Made by a program: the position numbers and the translations under genes
Part shown: positions 37,423 to 45,780 of the stretch, piece by piece
Layout of the letters: every line of letters begins with the position of its first letter
Position numbering within the stretch: position 1 is the first letter of the stretch
Assembly: GCA_025210455.1 (NCBI GenBank)
Contig: JAOARQ010000066.1
Location: forward strand, 1-64,000
Length of the DNA stretch: 64,000 nucleotides
Origin: Pelagimonas sp.
GTDB taxonomy: Bacteria; Pseudomonadota; Alphaproteobacteria; Rhodobacterales; Rhodobacteraceae
Reading direction: 5' to 3'
Notes under the pieces: generated by a model
Databases searched by the model: none
The model's input: only the letters and a program-made list of their open reading frames with translations
What the model was told of the DNA's origin: nothing

Positions 37423-37815
37423 ATGGCACGTGATACTCGCCGTGGCGGCAAGAAAAAGGTCTCCAAGAACATCGCAGCTGGCGTTGCGCATGTGAACTCG
37501 ACCTTCAACAACACAAAAATCCTGATCTCTGACGTTCAGGGCAACGCAATCTCATGGTCCTCTGCTGGCACCATGGGCTTCAAGGGCTCGCGCAAGTCGA
37601 CCCCTTATGCCGCTCAGCTAGCCGCTGAAGATGCAGGCAAGAAAGCCCAGGAACACGGTGTGAAGACCCTGGAAGTCGAAGTTCAGGGCCCTGGTTCGGG
37701 TCGTGAATCGGCACTGCGCGCTCTGGCTGCGGTTGGTTTCAACATCACCTCGATCCGTGATGTTACCCCAATCGCACACAACGGCTGTCGTCCACCAAAG
37801 CGCCGCCGCGTCTGA
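37423..37815 (+). CDS. rpsK: Ribosomal protein uS11
   Basis: 130 residues. [19 protein letters not shown] and the C-terminal [15 protein letters not shown] are diagnostic. It lines the mRNA exit channel on the 30S platform. A GC hairpin follows before rpoA. Confidence 0.98.
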   Translation: MARDTRRGGKKKVSKNIAAGVAHVNSTFNNTKILISDVQGNAISWSSAGTMGFKGSRKSTPYAAQLAAEDAGKKAQEHGVKTLEVEVQGPGSGRESALRALAAVGFNITSIRDVTPIAHNGCRPPKRRRV

Positions 37816-37832
37816 TTTGGCTTGATTTTTTG

Positions 37833-37860
37833 CCGGGGCCGGGCTTTTGTCCGGCCTCGG
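37833..37860 (+). other. GC hairpin between rpsK and rpoA
   Basis: CCGGGGCCGG (37833-37842) pairs with CCGGCCTCGG (37851-37860), one G-U, around GCTTTTGT. A T-run precedes rather than follows it, so it does not look like a plus-strand terminator; it may modulate rpoA relative to rpsK. Confidence 0.4.
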
Positions 37861-37931
37861 TACGTCGTTTCTAACCTCGGGCGTTGGTTCCTATTGGGAC
37901 ATGGGGAACCAACAAGAATGGAGGGACTTGC

Positions 37932-38948
37932 ATGATCCACAAGAACTGGGCCGAATTGATCAAGCCGACTCAGCTTGAGATTAAGCCAGGCGCCGATCCG
38001 GCACGTCAGGCAACCGTTGTGGCTGAACCGCTTGAGCGTGGTTTTGGTCTGACGCTTGGCAACGCGCTGCGCCGCGTTCTGCTGTCGTCGCTGCAAGGTG
38101 CGGCCATCACCAGCGTTCAGATTGACAACGTCCTGCACGAGTTCTCCTCGGTTGCGGGTGTTCGTGAAGATGTGACCGACATCGTGCTGAACCTGAAAGG
38201 TGTGAGCCTGCGCATGGAAGTGGAAGGCCCCAAGCGTCTGTCCGTTTCTGCCAAAGGCCCCTGTGTTGTCACCGCTGGTGACATCAGCGATTCCGCTGGC
38301 ATCGAAGTTCTGAACCGCGAACATGTGATCTGTCACGTGGACGAAGGTGCTGATGTGTACATGGAATTCACCGTGAACACCGGCAAGGGCTATGTGTCAG
38401 CTGACAAGAACAAGCCGGAAGATGCGCCAATCGGTCTGATCCCGATTGATGCGATCTATTCGCCGGTGAAAAAGGTTGCTTACGACGTTCAGCCGACCCG
38501 TGAAGGTCAGGTTCTGGACTATGACAAGCTGACCATGAAAGTTGAAACAGATGGATCGGTGACGCCTGAAGATGCAATCGCCTATGCGGCGCGCATTCTG
38601 CAGGATCAGCTGTCGATTTTCGTCAACTTCGAAGAGCCCGAATCGGCAAGTCGTCAGGACGAAGACGATGGTCTCGAGTTCAACCCGCTTCTGCTGAAGA
38701 AGGTGGACGAACTGGAACTGTCTGTCCGTTCGGCAAACTGCCTGAAAAACGACAACATCGTTTACATTGGCGATCTGATTCAGAAGACCGAAGCAGAAAT
38801 GCTGCGGACGCCGAACTTTGGCCGCAAGTCGCTGAACGAGATCAAAGAAGTGCTGTCGGGCATGGGGCTGCACCTTGGCATGGATGTCGAGGATTGGCCG
38901 CCGGACAACATCGAAGATCTGGCGAAGAAGCTAGAAGACAACTTCTAA
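37932..38948 (+). CDS. rpoA: RNA polymerase alpha subunit
   Basis: 338 residues from the ATG at 37932 (SD GGAGGGA). N-terminal dimerisation domain (LEIKPG near the start; [20 protein letters not shown]) and a C-terminal domain with two helix-hairpin-helix units ([36 protein letters not shown]) that binds UP elements and activators. In most bacteria rplQ follows directly; here a terminator and an ArsH-type gene intervene. Confidence 0.99.
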   Translation: MIHKNWAELIKPTQLEIKPGADPARQATVVAEPLERGFGLTLGNALRRVLLSSLQGAAITSVQIDNVLHEFSSVAGVREDVTDIVLNLKGVSLRMEVEGPKRLSVSAKGPCVVTAGDISDSAGIEVLNREHVICHVDEGADVYMEFTVNTGKGYVSADKNKPEDAPIGLIPIDAIYSPVKKVAYDVQPTREGQVLDYDKLTMKVETDGSVTPEDAIAYAARILQDQLSIFVNFEEPESASRQDEDDGLEFNPLLLKKVDELELSVRSANCLKNDNIVYIGDLIQKTEAEMLRTPNFGRKSLNEIKEVLSGMGLHLGMDVEDWPPDNIEDLAKKLEDNF

Positions 38949-38955
38949 GAGATCA

Positions 38956-38986
38956 AAAGGCAGCGCGCAGGCGCTGCCTTTTTCTT
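38956..38986 (+). terminator. Rho-independent terminator after rpoA
   Basis: AAAGGCAGCGC (38956-38966) pairs with GCGCTGCCTTT (38971-38981) around GCAG, followed by TTCTTT. It separates rpoA from rplQ. Confidence 0.93.
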
Positions 38987-39019
38987 TGGGATGTTTGTTC
39001 TTTACATTTCGATAATTCA

Positions 39020-39029
39020 CGAATATTCG
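39020..39029. promoter_or_regulatory. CGAATATTCG palindrome upstream of the ArsH-type gene
   Basis: A perfect 10-base palindrome 23 bases before the start codon, within TTCG-N8-CGAA repeats (39008-39023) in an AT-rich promoter region. ArsR-family operators are AT-rich dyads in such positions, so it is a candidate arsenite-responsive site; no arsR gene is in the window. Confidence 0.45.
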
Positions 39030-39051
39030 AAATTTAAAGTAAGAGGTTCCC

Positions 39052-39762
39052 ATGACGCATACCCCCAATCTTGACGAGACACAGTTACACCACGCGGACA
39101 CCAACGTGTTAGGTACGCCTTTGACATCGACACATGCCCCGCGCATTCTCTTGTTGCATGGATCTTTGCGTGCGCGATCGTATTCTCGTCTGGTGAACGA
39201 GGAAGCCGCGCGCATTCTTCAAAAGCTGGGTTGTGAAACAAGGGTGTTTGACCCTAGCGGTCTGCCGCTGCCCGATGATACCGACAGTGATCATCCTAAA
39301 GTTCAGGAACTGCGCGATCTGGTATCCTGGTCAGAAGGGATGGTCTGGTGTTCGCCGGAACGTCACGGGTCGATGACTGGGATCATGAAAACCCAGATCG
39401 ACTGGATCCCGCTCTCTATTGGGGCTGTACGCCCGACGCAGGGGAAAACACTGGCCGTCATGCAGGTTTCAGGCGGCTCACAAAGCTTTAATGCGGTGAA
39501 CCAGATGCGGGTGCTGGGGCGCTGGATGCGGTGTTTGACGATCCCGAACCAAAGTTCTGTGGCGAAGGCGTTTCTTGAATTTGATGAAGACGGCCGCATG
39601 AAACCTTCGGCCTATTACCGGCGAATCGTTGATGTCATGGAAGAGCTGGTCAAGTTCACGCTGTTGACGCGGGATGTGAAAGATCATCTGACAGATCGCT
39701 ACAGCGAACGCGTTGAAAGCGCAGAAAAATTATCTGAACGTGTGAACCAGAGATCAATATGA
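39052..39762 (+). CDS. arsH: ArsH-type NADPH-dependent FMN reductase
   Basis: 236 residues. The flavodoxin-like fold shows [14 protein letters not shown] (FMN phosphate loop) and the ArsH-typical [20 protein letters not shown] and [19 protein letters not shown]. ArsH oxidises methylarsenite or reduces quinones and flavin. No arsR, arsB or arsC is present, so its arsenic role is a family-level guess. It sits between rpoA and rplQ, which are normally adjacent, with its own AT-rich promoter. Confidence 0.9.
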   Translation: MTHTPNLDETQLHHADTNVLGTPLTSTHAPRILLLHGSLRARSYSRLVNEEAARILQKLGCETRVFDPSGLPLPDDTDSDHPKVQELRDLVSWSEGMVWCSPERHGSMTGIMKTQIDWIPLSIGAVRPTQGKTLAVMQVSGGSQSFNAVNQMRVLGRWMRCLTIPNQSSVAKAFLEFDEDGRMKPSAYYRRIVDVMEELVKFTLLTRDVKDHLTDRYSERVESAEKLSERVNQRSI

Positions 39763-39954
39763 TTCTCATGCTTTGCGGGCTTGCTTTGGCTGTGGCGCTC
39801 AGCTAAAAGCGCGCATCCGAATTGGGTTTTGCCCAAGGCGGGTCTGGGCGCGTTTCAGAACGCTTTTGAAACCGCCCCAAGGAGAGTTGGTGACACGCAT
39901 CCCCAGCCAGACAAAGCAAAAACGCCTGTAGAAGGCAAAAATTGGAGTAAGACA

Positions 39955-40377
39955 ATGCGTCACGCAAAAGGCTATCGTCGCCTGAACCGCACCCATGAGC
40001 ACCGCAAAGCGCTGTTCTCGAACATGGCTGGCTCGCTGATCGAGCACGAGCAGATCAAAACCACTCTGCCGAAAGCCAAAGAACTGAAGCGCGTCATCGA
40101 CAAGCTGATCACTCTGGGCAAGCGCGGCGATCTGCACGCCCGCCGTCAAGCTGCAGCACAGCTGAAAGAAGATAAAGACGTTGCCAAGCTGTTCGAAGTT
40201 CTGGGCCCGCGCTACAAAGAGCGTAACGGTGGCTACTGCCGTGTTCTGAAAGCTGGTTTCCGTTACGGTGATATGGCGCCTATGGCGATCATCGAGCTGG
40301 TTGACCGCGATGTTGACGCCAAAGGCGCAGCAGACAAAGCGCGCGTTGCAGCAGAAGAAGCCGCCGCAGAAGAATAA
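39955..40377 (+). CDS. rplQ: Ribosomal protein bL17
   Basis: 140 residues from the ATG at 39955; the open frame further upstream is leader. [20 protein letters not shown] is the conserved start. An Ala/Glu-rich C-terminal tail (AAEEAAAEE) extends past the core. About 190 bases separate it from the ArsH-type gene, so it probably has its own promoter. A terminator follows. Confidence 0.98.
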   Translation: MRHAKGYRRLNRTHEHRKALFSNMAGSLIEHEQIKTTLPKAKELKRVIDKLITLGKRGDLHARRQAAAQLKEDKDVAKLFEVLGPRYKERNGGYCRVLKAGFRYGDMAPMAIIELVDRDVDAKGAADKARVAAEEAAAEE

Positions 40378-40403
40378 GTTCCTCGCTTTTGAGCGATGGA
40401 CAG

Positions 40404-40436
40404 AAAGCCTCATCCTTTGGATGGGGCTTTTTCTTT
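40404..40436 (+). terminator. Rho-independent terminator after rplQ
   Basis: AAAGCCTCATCC (40404-40415) pairs with GGATGGGGCTTT (40419-40430), one T-G pair, running into TTCTTT. Confidence 0.85.
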
Positions 40437-40447
40437 ACGCTCCACCT

Positions 40448-41128
40448 ATGATCTTTCGAAACGTGCCAAATCCCCTGGTGGTTTGCCTGCTATATCTTGT
40501 AAGTGTCCCTGTCCTATCCGGCAGCGTCGCGCGGTTGCGATTTGTGATGTCAGAGCACGCAGGAACGGTTTCCCATGTAGATCAGCGCTATCTAGACCAT
40601 CCTTACCTGACGGTTCTTCATCTGGTTCCGGGCATCGTGTTCTTTCTTCTTGGCCCTTTGCAGTTCGCTGAAGGGCTGCGCAAAGTGAAGGGGGTGCATA
40701 GGGTGATCGGGCGAATGTTTATCCTGTCCGCCGTGATATCCGGCCTCGGCGTATTGCTGATGGTGTTGGCCTTTCCCGCTTTGGGTGGCTTGCTAACGCA
40801 GGTCTCTACTTTTGGGATAATCAGTGCGCAGTTTGTTTTCCTGGGGATTGCCTGGCACGCTATTCGCCAGCGCAACCTCGCCCTTCACCGGGCGTATATG
40901 ATCCGGGCCTTTGCTTTGGGGCTGTCAGTGTCGACGGCACGGATTGCTATCGAAAGTGCGGCCTTCCTTTGGGGAACGCCGTTTGAACAGGTCTTTGTGC
41001 CTGCCTCGATTATTGGGGTTTTGATGAATGTTATTTTGGCCGAGGCGTTGATTGCATTTGGCCAGGGTACAAATACAAAGCGGCCCTATCGAGAGACTTG
41101 GCGCGCTAAAAGAAAAACCCCCGCCTAG
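40448..41128 (+). CDS. DUF2306-type membrane protein
   Basis: 226 residues from the ATG at 40448; the frame stays open back through rplQ in another phase, so the start is uncertain (a GTG at 40463 is an option). About six membrane helices with conserved His: LHLVPGIVFFLLGPLQF, KGVHRVIGRMFILSAVISGL and NLALHRAYMIRAFALGLS fit the DUF2306 family. Paired His in the helices suggest heme or metal binding, which is not shown. It starts only 12 bases after the rplQ terminator, so its promoter is unclear. Confidence 0.75.
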   Translation: MIFRNVPNPLVVCLLYLVSVPVLSGSVARLRFVMSEHAGTVSHVDQRYLDHPYLTVLHLVPGIVFFLLGPLQFAEGLRKVKGVHRVIGRMFILSAVISGLGVLLMVLAFPALGGLLTQVSTFGIISAQFVFLGIAWHAIRQRNLALHRAYMIRAFALGLSVSTARIAIESAAFLWGTPFEQVFVPASIIGVLMNVILAEALIAFGQGTNTKRPYRETWRAKRKTPA

Positions 41129-41137
41129 GCGAGGGTT
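41111..41137 (-). terminator. Terminator between DUF2306 and DUF2853 genes
   Basis: AACCCCCGCC (41116-41125) pairs with GGCGAGGGTT (41128-41137), one mismatch; on the minus strand it is followed by TTTTTCT. It ends the DUF2853 transcript and overlaps the last codons of the convergent DUF2306 gene. Confidence 0.8.
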
Positions 41138-41152
41138 CTGAACGGTGTCGGC

Positions 41153-41494
41153 TTAGCTGTAGATGGCTTCTTTGCCGAAGTGCTTGACCAAAAGGTAGTA
41201 GAACACAGCGCGGTACTTGTTGCGCTCTGATTTGCCATAGGTTTCAACCGCCTGATTGATGGCTTCCATCAGTTCGGGGCCATCTGACAGGCCCAGCTTC
41301 TTGATCAGGAAGTTGTTCTTGACGGTTTCCAGTTCGCTTTCCTGGCTGGCGGCAACGGTGCTTGCGTCAGCGTTATAGATCGCTGGCCCGCAGCCGATGG
41401 TGACTTTGGTCAGCAGATCCATATCTGGTTCGACGCCGCATTTGCCACGCAGATCTTCCGCATATTGTTCAATCAGGTCGTCACGTTTGCCCAT
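41153..41494 (-). CDS. DUF2853 family protein
   Basis: 113 residues from the ATG at 41492-41494 (AAAGGAAAGTC upstream); the longer open frame on this strand has no start signal. The acidic, helical sequence (KRDDLIEQYAEDLRGKCGVE; TKVTIGCGPAIYNADASTV; KHFGKEAIYS at the end) fits DUF2853. No function is known for the family. Soluble, no signal peptide. It diverges from the TrpB-like gene. Confidence 0.85.
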   Translation of the reverse strand: MGKRDDLIEQYAEDLRGKCGVEPDMDLLTKVTIGCGPAIYNADASTVAASQESELETVKNNFLIKKLGLSDGPELMEAINQAVETYGKSERNKYRAVFYYLLVKHFGKEAIYS

Positions 41495-41688
41495 ATCAGA
41501 CTTTCCTTTGTTAGGGGGTGCCCCTTCAGACGCTGGCCCATTTGGCCGATGGGGATACCTTACTGACGAATTCAAAAGTGACAAAGGCAAAAGCTGGATC
41601 ATTTTCCCCCATGGCCTTCTGCCTATGGCAACCCGACGCAGAAGACGTATCGACACTTGCGAATACCTTAGGGTTTGGCCCAAGTAGC

Positions 41689-41703
41689 CCCACAATTTGT
41701 GGG
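41689..41703. promoter_or_regulatory. 15-base palindrome overlapping the TrpB-like ribosome site
   Basis: CCCACAA-T-TTGTGGG is perfect around a single central base, so it cannot loop out as a hairpin and looks like a protein-binding dyad. Its right end merges with GGGAGG, the ribosome site of the TrpB-like gene. Confidence 0.45.
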
Positions 41704-41710
41704 AGGTCCA

Positions 41711-42916
41711 ATGTCCTATCTTAAAAATACACCTGACGAAAATGGCTTTTTCGGCGAATACGGCGGCGCCATGCTGCCCCCACCTCTCGAGCCGCATTTC
41801 AAAGAGATTCGTGAAGCCTATCAGCGTATTTCCAAATCAGCTGATTTCATCTCAGAGCTGCGGCATATCCGTAAGCACTTTCAGGGGCGTCCAACGCCTG
41901 TTTCCTATCTGAAAAATCTGTCGGAACGCTGTGGTGGCGCGCAGATCTATGCCAAACGCGAAGATCTGAACCACACTGGCGCGCATAAGCTGAACCACTG
42001 CATGGGCGAAGGTCTGCTGGCCAAATTCATGGGCAAAACCAAGCTGATGGCCGAAACCGGTGCAGGTCAGCATGGTGTGGCGCTGGCGACTGCGGCCGCT
42101 TACTTTGGCCTGGAGTGTGAAATTCACATGGGTGAAATCGACATCGCCAAGGAAGCGCCGAATGTGACCCGGATGAAGCTTCTGGGGGCAGACGTGGTGC
42201 CTGTTGGCTTTGGTGGTCGGTCGCTGAAAGAAGCGGTGGACAGCTGTTTCGGAAGCTATATGGAGCAGGCTGATACCGCGTTGTTTGCCATCGGGTCCGT
42301 TGTCGGGCCGCATCCTTTCCCGATGATGGTGCGTGATTTTCAGCATGTGATTGGCGTTGAGGCCCGCGAACAGTTCCTGGAACTGACAGGCGATCTGCCC
42401 GACATGGTCGCAGCTTGCGTTGGTGGTGGGTCCAATGCCATGGGGCTGTTTTCCGGCTTTATCGATGATGAGGACGTGACCCTTTATGGTGTTGAGCCAA
42501 TGGGCACCTCGTCGAAATTGGGCGAACATGCCGCAACGATCACCTTTGGCGAAGATGGCGATATTCACGGCTTCCGCACCATGGTTCTGAAAGATGAACA
42601 GGGTGAACCAGCGCCGGTACATACCGTGGCCTCTGGTCTGGATTATCCGGGTGTTGGGCCGGAACACGCGCATCTATACCGGTCAGGCAAGGCGCAGTAT
42701 TCAGCCGCGAATGACAAAGAGGCACTGGAAGCCTTTTACGCTCTGTCACGGCATGAGGGCATCATTCCCGCGCTGGAAAGCGCGCATGCGGTGGCTTTTG
42801 CCATGCGCGAAGCCCCAAAGAACCCCGGAAAGTCCATCCTTATCAATCTCTCTGGTCGCGGAGACAAAGACATTGATTATGTGACTGAAACCTTCGGGTT
42901 TGGCGAAAATCTCTAA
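41711..42916 (+). CDS. Tryptophan synthase beta-like PLP enzyme, unlinked to trpA
   Basis: 401 residues, fold-type II PLP enzyme of the TrpB family. The PLP Lys93 is in [14 protein letters not shown] (classical TrpB has GAHKINN), Glu115 in [10 protein letters not shown] matches the catalytic Glu, and [10 protein letters not shown] binds the PLP phosphate. It begins [20 protein letters not shown], which differs from the usual Rhodobacteraceae TrpB start. There is no trpA or trpF next to it. It may be a second TrpB salvaging indole with serine, or act on another substrate. SD GGGAGG overlaps a palindrome. Confidence 0.85.
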   Translation: MSYLKNTPDENGFFGEYGGAMLPPPLEPHFKEIREAYQRISKSADFISELRHIRKHFQGRPTPVSYLKNLSERCGGAQIYAKREDLNHTGAHKLNHCMGEGLLAKFMGKTKLMAETGAGQHGVALATAAAYFGLECEIHMGEIDIAKEAPNVTRMKLLGADVVPVGFGGRSLKEAVDSCFGSYMEQADTALFAIGSVVGPHPFPMMVRDFQHVIGVEAREQFLELTGDLPDMVAACVGGGSNAMGLFSGFIDDEDVTLYGVEPMGTSSKLGEHAATITFGEDGDIHGFRTMVLKDEQGEPAPVHTVASGLDYPGVGPEHAHLYRSGKAQYSAANDKEALEAFYALSRHEGIIPALESAHAVAFAMREAPKNPGKSILINLSGRGDKDIDYVTETFGFGENL

Positions 42917-42921
42917 AAGAA

Positions 42922-42953
42922 AACCCCTGCCTGAGATATCTCGGGCAGGGGTT
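42922..42953. terminator. Bidirectional terminator between TrpB-like and regA genes
   Basis: AACCCCTGCC (42922-42931) pairs with GGCAGGGGTT (42944-42953), extended by GAG/CTC inside. Convergent genes end on both sides; the minus strand carries the better U-run (TTTTCTTTT). Confidence 0.88.
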
Positions 42954-42976
42954 AAAACCTTTGGCGAATCGCGCGT

Positions 42977-43531
42977 TTAGCGTGGCGACCGCTTTGCCAG
43001 AATGCGTTGCAGCGTTCTGCGGTGCATATTCAACCGACGCGCGGTTTCAGACACATTGCGATCACACAGTTCATAGACGCGCTGGATGTGTTCCCAACGC
43101 ACGCGATCGGCGCTCATGGGGTTTTCCGGGGGCGGGGGCAGGTCGTCACCCTTGGCCAGAAGCGCGTTCATGATGTCGGTGGCATCTGCTGGCTTTGAAA
43201 GATAATCTGTTGCACCAATTTTGACCGCAGCAACTGCCGTGGCGATGGCACCATATCCTGTCAGAACAACAACACGGCAATCCGGGCGCTTTTCACGCAG
43301 CACTTCGACCACATCCAACCCATTGCCGTCTTCCAGTCGAAGATCCACAACAGCGTAAGCGGGCGGGCGGGCTGTCGCAACCGCTGTGCCGGCCGCAACT
43401 GAACCGGCCATTTCGACGTCGAACCCGCGTTTCTCCATCGCTTTGGCCAATCGCCTCAGAAACGGCTCATCATCGTCAACCAAAAGCAGGGACTTGTCTT
43501 CGCCGAGTTCTTCGATTGTGCGCTCTGCCAA
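42977..43531 (-). CDS. regA: Response regulator RegA/PrrA/ActR
   Basis: 184 residues. Receiver domain with phospho-acceptor Asp63 (VVDLRLEDGNGLDVVEVLRE) and Lys113 (YLSKPADATDI). A proline linker (DDLPPPPENPM) and a Fis-type helix-turn-helix follow (CDRNVSETARRLNMHRRTLQ). RegA is the global redox regulator of photosynthesis, respiration, nitrogen and carbon fixation in Rhodobacteraceae, phosphorylated by RegB. It lies 79 bases after senC on the same strand. Confidence 0.97.
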   Translation of the reverse strand: MAERTIEELGEDKSLLLVDDDEPFLRRLAKAMEKRGFDVEMAGSVAAGTAVATARPPAYAVVDLRLEDGNGLDVVEVLREKRPDCRVVVLTGYGAIATAVAAVKIGATDYLSKPADATDIMNALLAKGDDLPPPPENPMSADRVRWEHIQRVYELCDRNVSETARRLNMHRRTLQRILAKRSPR

Positions 43532-43610
43532 CAGCTTTTCTCCCGTTCGCGTTATTCACTCCACGTTCTAGCGCTGCGTGAAACGAGGGTCAAACCCTCT
43601 TACCCCAAGG

Positions 43611-44231
43611 TCAAGAGGCATCCACAAAGCAACCAACACGTTCAGCCATTTGTTCTGGCGTCACTTCGCGCCGGAAATATTCGACAAACCCATGCTCTGG
43701 CAGCACAAGATAGGTAAAGGTTGAATGGTCCACGAGGTAATACTCTGGATCCCCATCCTGTTTCTTGTAATAGGTCTTATAGGTTTGGCTTGCGGCCTTA
43801 ATTTGTTCGGCGGAACCGGTCAAACCGATGGCTTTGTCATGCAGGTTATAAGCGAAATCCCCGACAACTTCAGGGGTGTCACGCTCTGGGTCAATTGTAA
43901 TAAACACGGGCGTTGCGCTCTGGCCTTTCTGGGCAAGAAGATCCACGGCGTCAGCGTTGCGAACCGTGTCCAATGGGCAAACATCGGGGCAAAAAGTGTA
44001 ACCAAAATACACCAGTGATGGCTCTGTGATCACATCTTTATCGGTAACGGTCTCACCGTTTTTGTCGACCAGGGTGAAAGGCCCGCCGATTTGGCCAGCG
44101 CCCCCAGCCACATTCCCACTGCGACATTGCGCAAACTGATCGGCTGTGTCTGGGCCTGTGGTTGAATACCACACCGCGCCCAAAAGGGCGGCGATGGCTA
44201 CTGATGCGGAAATGGCGGCGATGCGTTGCAT
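43611..44231 (-). CDS. senC: SCO1/SenC (PrrC) copper chaperone
   Basis: 206 residues from the ATG at 44229-44231. An N-terminal membrane anchor (AAISASVAIAALLGAVW) is followed by a thioredoxin-like domain with copper ligands Cys81 and Cys85 (FCPDVCP) and His169 (LVDHS). It helps build the CuA site of cytochrome oxidase and, as PrrC, links oxidase activity to the RegB kinase in Rhodobacter. Divergent from regB, with a 78-base shared promoter region. Confidence 0.96.
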   Translation of the reverse strand: MQRIAAISASVAIAALLGAVWYSTTGPDTADQFAQCRSGNVAGGAGQIGGPFTLVDKNGETVTDKDVITEPSLVYFGYTFCPDVCPLDTVRNADAVDLLAQKGQSATPVFITIDPERDTPEVVGDFAYNLHDKAIGLTGSAEQIKAASQTYKTYYKKQDGDPEYYLVDHSTFTYLVLPEHGFVEYFRREVTPEQMAERVGCFVDAS

Positions 44232-44247
44232 GACAGTCTCTTTTCTT

Positions 44248-44260
44248 TGTCTGCCAGACA
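44248..44260. promoter_or_regulatory. TGTCTG-C-CAGACA palindrome between senC and regB
   Basis: A 13-base perfect dyad with a single central base lies in the 78-base region between the divergent senC and regB starts. The binding protein is unknown. It does not fit the GCGGC-N5-GTCGC pattern described for RegA. Confidence 0.35.
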
Positions 44261-44309
44261 GGTAACAATTGATGGAACCGCTGCAAAGGGCCAAGGGACA
44301 ATATCGCGC

Positions 44310-45701
44310 ATGAGTGATCTGGGGCTGATTGGAAACGAACAACGAAGCAACTGGATCCGCCTGCGGACCATTATCTTGCTGCGTTGGTTTGCCATTATCG
44401 GCCAACTGGTGGGAATCACCGTGGCGCAGAGATTGTACAACCTGCAACTAGAGCTTGGGCTGTGTTATCTTGCGGTCGGAATTTCCATCATCGGTAATCT
44501 GGTCGCCATCTTTGTTTTTCCGGAAAACAAACGTCTGTCCGAGGCAGAAAACTTTCTGATGGTCATGTTTGACCTGATGCAGCTGTCGTTTCTGCTTTTC
44601 CTGACAGGGGGGCTGCATAATCCGTTTTCATTGCTCGTGCTTGGGCCAGTGGTCGTTTCAGCGGCGGTGCTCAGCCTGCGTTCGACGGTGATCCTTGTGA
44701 TCACAGCAGCTGTTATGGTGACGGGAATGATCTTTTTCCACCTGCCCCTACGTACGGACCAGGGGTTTGTGCTGCGGATTCCTGATATCTTTGTCTTTGG
44801 TCAATGGGTGGCGATTAATATCGCGTTGATCTTTATTTCGGTCTATGCGCGCCGGGTTGCGGTTGAAATGAATTCAATGTCTGACGCGTTATCCGCAACG
44901 CAGATGGCTTTGGCGCGGGCGCAAAAGCTGAACGATCTGGGGGGCGTTGTTGCGGCAGCCGCGCATGAGTTGGGCACCCCTTTGGCGACAATCAAGCTGA
45001 CATCGGCAGAGCTGGCGGATGAGTTGCATGATCGTCCAGAGCTTTACGAAGACGCAATGCTGATCCGCGAACAGGCGGACAGGTGTCGTGATATCCTGCG
45101 GTCTATGGGGCGTGCTGGCAAAGATGATCTGCATATGCGGCAAGCCCCCCTGCTGACAGTGATCCGCGAAGCTGCCGAGCCGCATGAGAACCGCGGCAAA
45201 GAGATCCTGATCGAAGATGGCCCCGGCCCGGGTGGTGAGTACAACCCGCCGCAGATCCTGCGCCGCCCGGAAATTATTCATGGTTTGCGCAATCTTGTGC
45301 AAAATGCCGTTGATTTCGCGGATACCCGTGTCTGGATCGAAGCGATGTGGACGCAAGAACAGATCTCGATACGGATCATGGACAATGGCCGTGGCTTCCC
45401 GCAGCACCTGATCGGGCGTATTGGTGATCCCTTTGTGCGCCGAAAGCGCTCTGAAGCAGACCGAAAAGCGCGCCCGGAATATGAAGGCATGGGGCTGGGC
45501 CTGTTCATCGCTAAAACACTGCTTGAACGCACAGGTGCGGAACTGAGCTTTGCCAACGGCACAGACCCGTTTTCGCTGAGCAAATCGTCATCAGAACGTC
45601 AGGGCGCGATCGTCGAAGTGGTCTGGCCCCGCAACCTGATCGTGCCTGAACCGCATAAGCCTGGCACAAAGTTGGGTGAGAACACCTTAATAGAAATCTG
45701 A
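44310..45701 (+). CDS. regB: Redox sensor histidine kinase RegB/PrrB
   Basis: 463 residues from the ATG at 44310, the usual length. Six membrane helices lie in the first 180 residues, with the quinone-sensing heptapeptide GGLHNPF at 100-106. The phospho-accepting His219 is in AAAHELGTPLATIKL, the redox-active Cys259 in DRCRDILRSMG, and the ATP-binding N, G1 and G2 boxes (NLVQNAVDFA, MDNGRGFP, GMGLGLFIAKTLLERTGA) are intact. It phosphorylates RegA when electron flow through the oxidase falls. Confidence 0.97.
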   Translation: MSDLGLIGNEQRSNWIRLRTIILLRWFAIIGQLVGITVAQRLYNLQLELGLCYLAVGISIIGNLVAIFVFPENKRLSEAENFLMVMFDLMQLSFLLFLTGGLHNPFSLLVLGPVVVSAAVLSLRSTVILVITAAVMVTGMIFFHLPLRTDQGFVLRIPDIFVFGQWVAINIALIFISVYARRVAVEMNSMSDALSATQMALARAQKLNDLGGVVAAAAHELGTPLATIKLTSAELADELHDRPELYEDAMLIREQADRCRDILRSMGRAGKDDLHMRQAPLLTVIREAAEPHENRGKEILIEDGPGPGGEYNPPQILRRPEIIHGLRNLVQNAVDFADTRVWIEAMWTQEQISIRIMDNGRGFPQHLIGRIGDPFVRRKRSEADRKARPEYEGMGLGLFIAKTLLERTGAELSFANGTDPFSLSKSSSERQGAIVEVVWPRNLIVPEPHKPGTKLGENTLIEI

Positions 45702-45716
45702 GACTTAGACGAAGAG

Positions 45717-45732
45717 TTAACCCGGTGTTAAC
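45717..45732 (+). promoter_or_regulatory. CtrA-type box upstream of the PAS protein gene
   Basis: TTAA (45717-45720), seven bases, TTAAC (45728-45732): an exact match to the CtrA consensus TTAA-N7-TTAAC. It lies 49 bases before the PAS gene start and 16 after the regB stop. CtrA is a cell-cycle/motility master regulator widely kept in Rhodobacteraceae; binding here is inferred. Confidence 0.6.
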
Positions 45733-45780
45733 GAATCTGAACATAATTTGATGTAGGTGCGTGACAAGGATGAAGGCGTT

